Below, in pieces: positions 5,606-8,136 of a DNA stretch of 8,136 nt; the first letter of the stretch is position 1; every line of letters starts with the position of its first letter. Made by a program: the position numbers and the translations under genes. Source of the DNA: Anaerolineaceae bacterium (lineage in GTDB: Bacteria; Chloroflexota; Anaerolineae; Anaerolineales; Anaerolineaceae); contig JAQTMA010000185.1 in assembly GCA_028714615.1 (NCBI GenBank), positions 1 to 8,136 on the forward strand, read 5' to 3'. Under the pieces are notes generated by a model. The model had not been told where the DNA came from. It did no database searches and worked only from the letters and a program-made list of their open reading frames with translations.

Positions 5606-7246
5606 ATGCCTGACAATATCCTCGACCTCTCCTATCGAAAAACCCTTGGCCGCGACTTATTGGCTGCCAATAAGCTGGACCTTGCCGTTGAGCTGTTCTC
5701 TACCCTGCTGCGCGATTTTCCCGATGACGTAGAATCTTACAATTTGCTCGGGGATACTTATGCCGCCAGGCACGATTTGGATGCAGCCCGGAGGTTGTTT
5801 AGTGTGGCTCCCGGGCTCCCACCTGCAGCAGGTCAGCCGGGTATTCCTGCTGCGCCGTCCACGGCTACGACTTCACTCCACCCCGCCGATCCCCTCGATG
5901 ATTCCCGAAAGCATCCACCAGTGCTTTCGCGCAGCGTGGATACTGTCCCCGATGGGGACATCGAACGCGCCGTCGGCCTGCTCAGCGCAGTACTCAACAG
6001 CCACGACCCGGCGCAGCAGGTTGCAGACCATCTCGAAGAAATCGATGCCTTGCTTCCCGCCCTGCTTGAGCTGAATATCCGCAAAGCCCGCAGTGATGGC
6101 CGGCCGGACCTGGTCCGGGAGCTAACCAGTTTGAAAGGCCAGGTCGGTTGGCAGAATTCCCTCCTCGATGTTCGTGTGGTCGCGCCTCACTCTGCGCCTC
6201 CCACCTCTCCTGCTCCCTCCCATTTCCACGGGAAGGTGGTGATGCTCGCTCCGGATGGGCAGGCCATGTCCCCGCGGGCAACCGTGATTGCCGAAGCTCT
6301 CAAGGGGGGCAGTTGTGAAGTACATTGCTCGCTCGAGGTGGGTGCGACAGCCCAAGCCCGGCCGGATGTGGTCATTGCCTGCGATGCGCATGCTCACCCG
6401 AAGGTGCTCGAGGAATTAGCCCGTTGCACGGCTGACAGGATCCCCACTCTCCTTGATCTGAGCCTGGATTTCGAAGCGATGCCCGTGGATCATCCCAACT
6501 ACCCAACCAGCGGCCTGGGATCGGTCGAACATGCCCGCGCGTACGCTTCATCCCTGTTACTGGCCAATGCCATCTCGTTCCCCAGCCAGGCCATGCAGAC
6601 TGCCTTTAACCGGACCGGGCAAGTGCTCCAGTACATCCCGGATGGTTGGGCTCGCTGTAATCCTTTGTGGGACAAACCTGCTCTCCGCCACGACACGATC
6701 CGCCTCGGTTGGGTTGGATCCCCAGGCCAGAGGATGGACGTCTTTTCGATCCGGCGGATCATCTTACGGGTATTGCGCGAATTCGCAAAAGTCCAACTCG
6801 TCATTGTCGGAGATGCGCAGGTTTACCAAATGTTCGGTGATGTGCCCTCCAACCGGTGTATCTTTTACCCCTCTGTACCGTACGAGGAATATCCCTACCT
6901 GTTGAGCCAGGTGGACATCCTGTTGGCGCCTTTAGACTCCACCCCCTTTCACAGCACGCTGTCCGATCGGCTCTTGATGGAAGCCGGGGTGAGGTCGATT
7001 CCGTGGATCGCCTCCCCAATCCCGGCATTCAAAGCCTGGGGGGTGGGTGGGGTTCTGGCCAACTCGCCGGATGAATGGCACACATGTTTACGCCGGTACG
7101 TCGGAGATGCCGACCTGCGGACGGCATTAGGGCAGGCAGGGCGTGCGAAAGCCATGCTCCGTGAAGCGGCCAGTCTGGCGTCCTTATGGGTCGAAGCCAT
7201 TGAGACTCTATTGGCTCGGCAACCGGCGAAACCCGCTAATCACTAG
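5606..7246 (+). CDS. TPR-containing GT-B-type glycosyltransferase-like protein
   Basis: The protein has 546 residues from ATG 5606. Residues 11-66 form a short TPR-like unit ('RDLLAANKLDLAVELFSTLL'; 'VESYNLLGDTYAARHDLDAA'). A Pro/Ala-rich linker (67-116), a second helical region (117-180) and another linker (192-206) follow. Residues 207-536 resemble a two-domain GT-B glycosyltransferase. The N-terminal half begins 'GKVVMLAPDG'; the C-terminal half has 'RLGWVGSPGQRMDVFSI', 'VQLVIVGD' and 'SVPYEEYPYLLSQVDILLAPL', then 'SDRLLMEAGVRSIPWIASPI'. This last is the equivalent of the nucleotide-sugar region. In classical GT4 enzymes it holds an E-x7-E pair; here only the second acid is clear (E459), and T451 sits at the first. 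Donor and acceptor cannot be named. The start is uncertain: in-frame TTG 5558, GTG 5579, ATG 5582 and ATG 5594 are alternatives. ATG 5606 has GGAA six bases upstream. Confidence 0.82.
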   Translation: MPDNILDLSYRKTLGRDLLAANKLDLAVELFSTLLRDFPDDVESYNLLGDTYAARHDLDAARRLFSVAPGLPPAAGQPGIPAAPSTATTSLHPADPLDDSRKHPPVLSRSVDTVPDGDIERAVGLLSAVLNSHDPAQQVADHLEEIDALLPALLELNIRKARSDGRPDLVRELTSLKGQVGWQNSLLDVRVVAPHSAPPTSPAPSHFHGKVVMLAPDGQAMSPRATVIAEALKGGSCEVHCSLEVGATAQARPDVVIACDAHAHPKVLEELARCTADRIPTLLDLSLDFEAMPVDHPNYPTSGLGSVEHARAYASSLLLANAISFPSQAMQTAFNRTGQVLQYIPDGWARCNPLWDKPALRHDTIRLGWVGSPGQRMDVFSIRRIILRVLREFAKVQLVIVGDAQVYQMFGDVPSNRCIFYPSVPYEEYPYLLSQVDILLAPLDSTPFHSTLSDRLLMEAGVRSIPWIASPIPAFKAWGVGGVLANSPDEWHTCLRRYVGDADLRTALGQAGRAKAMLREAASLASLWVEAIETLLARQPAKPANH

Positions 7247-7248
7247 GG
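7245..7248 (+). promoter_or_regulatory. Ribosome binding site overlapping the upstream stop codon
   Basis: AGGG uses the last two bases of the glycosyltransferase TAG stop and lies five bases before ATG 7254. This couples translation of the SUMF1-fold gene to the gene before it. It also argues against the longer in-frame reading that begins near 7143 inside the glycosyltransferase. Confidence 0.55.
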
Positions 7249-7253
7249 CTTTT

Positions 7254-8105
7254 ATGAATAGTGCTAACCTGCTTCTCCCCTCCGCGCCGGAGGAGGAACC
7301 TGAATCTGCGAGTCGTCTCCATTTGCCGGAAATGATCCTGGTTCCGTCCGGCGAATGCTGGATCGGTACGAGCGAAGAGCAGATGAAACAGCTCGTCTTG
7401 GTGGAGGATTGGGCGCGTGATTGGCTTGATAATGACTTGTTTCAGGTCGAACAGCCGGATCACCAGCTCAGCTTGCCCGCCTTCGAAATCGCTCGATATC
7501 CGGTGACAAATGAGGAGTATTACCAGTTTGTGCTTGAAACCAGCTATCGCATCCCGCGCGGTTGGACCGGGCTACGCTTTCTGGAAGGTCAGGGATTGCA
7601 CCCGGTCACCTGGGTTTCGTGGCGGGATACGCAGGCATACCTGGATTGGGTGAACGAGTCAACCAATAATACTTTCCGGCTGCCGACCGAAGTGGAATGG
7701 GAACGCTCCGCGCGGGGGGATGATCGGCGCGTCTACCCTTGGGGAACCGCGTTCGATTCCTGGCGTTGCAATACCGTCGAAAGCGGCAAGCGTTGGACGG
7801 CCGAGGTTGGTTCGTACTCTCCTGGGGGAGATAGCCCCTTTGGGGTCGAAGATATGGTTGGGAATGTGTGGGAATGGACCAGCAGCTTGCTGCGCCCCTA
7901 TCCGTATAACGGGGAAGATGGCAGGGAAGATCATGAGCCCGGTTCCGGAAAACGCGTTGTTCGGGGGGGCGCCTGGTATTACAGCAAGAAATTAGCTCGT
8001 TGCTCGGTCCGAGAGGGACTCAACATCGACTATTTGTCTGGCTCGTTGGGTTTCCGCCTGGCGCGCAAGGTTAACCTCGAACGCAGCCAAACGAGCGAAT
8101 GTTGA
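7254..8105 (+). CDS. SUMF1/formylglycine-generating-enzyme-fold protein, probably not a true FGE
   Basis: The 283-residue protein is nearly all one FGE-sulfatase (SUMF1) domain, from 'EMILVPSGECWIGTSEEQ' (26-43) to 'GSLGFRLARK' (263-272). Family marks are 'FEIARYPVTNEEYYQFV' (77-93), 'HPVTWVSWRDTQAYLDW' (116-132), 'FRLPTEVEWERSARG' (141-155), 'YPWG' (161-164), 'MVGNVWEW' (201-208) and 'RVVRGGAW' (234-241). True formylglycine-generating enzymes use two cysteines five residues apart. Cys250 lies at the place of the second (fifteen residues before GFR, as in human SUMF1), but the first position is Lys245. The copper-thiolate site is therefore incomplete, and sulfatase activation is unlikely. No signal peptide or membrane segment is visible. 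It starts 7 bp after the glycosyltransferase gene and is probably in its operon. Role unknown; other SUMF1-fold proteins serve as oxygenases or ligand-binding domains. Confidence 0.85.
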   Translation: MNSANLLLPSAPEEEPESASRLHLPEMILVPSGECWIGTSEEQMKQLVLVEDWARDWLDNDLFQVEQPDHQLSLPAFEIARYPVTNEEYYQFVLETSYRIPRGWTGLRFLEGQGLHPVTWVSWRDTQAYLDWVNESTNNTFRLPTEVEWERSARGDDRRVYPWGTAFDSWRCNTVESGKRWTAEVGSYSPGGDSPFGVEDMVGNVWEWTSSLLRPYPYNGEDGREDHEPGSGKRVVRGGAWYYSKKLARCSVREGLNIDYLSGSLGFRLARKVNLERSQTSEC

Positions 8106-8136
8106 CTTGCGGTGAGAATAATAAGCCCGGTAATTA

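Noticed and set aside
5944..5960. Perfect 7-bp hairpin TGTCCCC-GAT-GGGGACA inside the glycosyltransferase gene
   Set aside because: It lies in a poorly conserved linker, has no T-run or flanking signal, and is short enough to be chance.
7143..7253. Longer start for the SUMF1-fold gene inside the glycosyltransferase gene
   Set aside because: The added 37 residues are an out-of-frame reading of the glycosyltransferase end, and ATG 7254 has a well-placed ribosome site.
7254..8105. SUMF1-fold protein as the variable target of a diversity-generating retroelement
   Set aside because: The fold is the one often used by such targets, but no template repeat, reverse transcriptase or adenine-rich variable codons are visible; the window ends 31 bases later.
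8102..8124. TTGACT followed by TAATAA as a promoter after the last gene
   Set aside because: The spacing is only 11 bases, too short for a sigma-70-type promoter, and nothing downstream is visible.
1..8136. tRNA, rRNA, CRISPR array or insertion sequence
   Set aside because: Reading both strands showed no tRNA-like cloverleaf, no regularly spaced repeats, no transposase motif and no terminal inverted repeats.

Overview
The window looks like a piece of a Chloroflexota chromosome, probably Anaerolineae or a relative. This rests on pattern recognition, not on a search. The pointers are a REC-GAF-GAF-PAS kinase of the NarL/UhpB type, an AfsR/LuxR-like NB-ARC ATPase remnant, and a secreted cupredoxin-like protein ending in a 'YLPFVER' tail of the kind I associate with exported Chloroflexota proteins. 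A TPR-glycosyltransferase fusion followed by a SUMF1-fold protein also fits. G+C is moderately high and genes are tightly packed.

Layout. (1) Bases 3-2914, plus strand: the 3' end of a receiver-domain gene, overlapped by a 939-residue soluble hybrid histidine kinase. (2) Bases 2967-4060: a decayed island. A truncated cupredoxin-like gene (minus) and a gutted NB-ARC regulator (plus) lie head to head, and both lose their 5' ends near base 3390. The regulator remnant is three conserved family blocks joined in frame, with the middle of the protein missing. (3) Bases 4093-5354, minus strand: a 110-residue protein of unknown function followed 35 bp later by a membrane-anchored dihaem cytochrome c, a probable two-gene operon. 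(4) Bases 5355-5605: a divergent intergenic region with a 13-bp palindrome and two mutually exclusive hairpins. (5) Bases 5606-8105, plus strand: a TPR/glycosyltransferase-like protein and a SUMF1 (formylglycine-generating-enzyme fold) protein, separated by 7 bp and probably co-translated.

How they may work together. The kinase and the upstream receiver protein form a phospho-signalling unit whose output regulator is not in the window. The small protein and dihaem cytochrome form an electron-transfer unit with unknown partners. The glycosyltransferase and SUMF1 genes form an accessory pair with no clear substrate. I do not see a convincing new defence, mobile or RNA-based system. The points most worth checking are the stitched NB-ARC remnant, the shared truncation point at about 3390, and the alternative-hairpin leader at 5477-5535.
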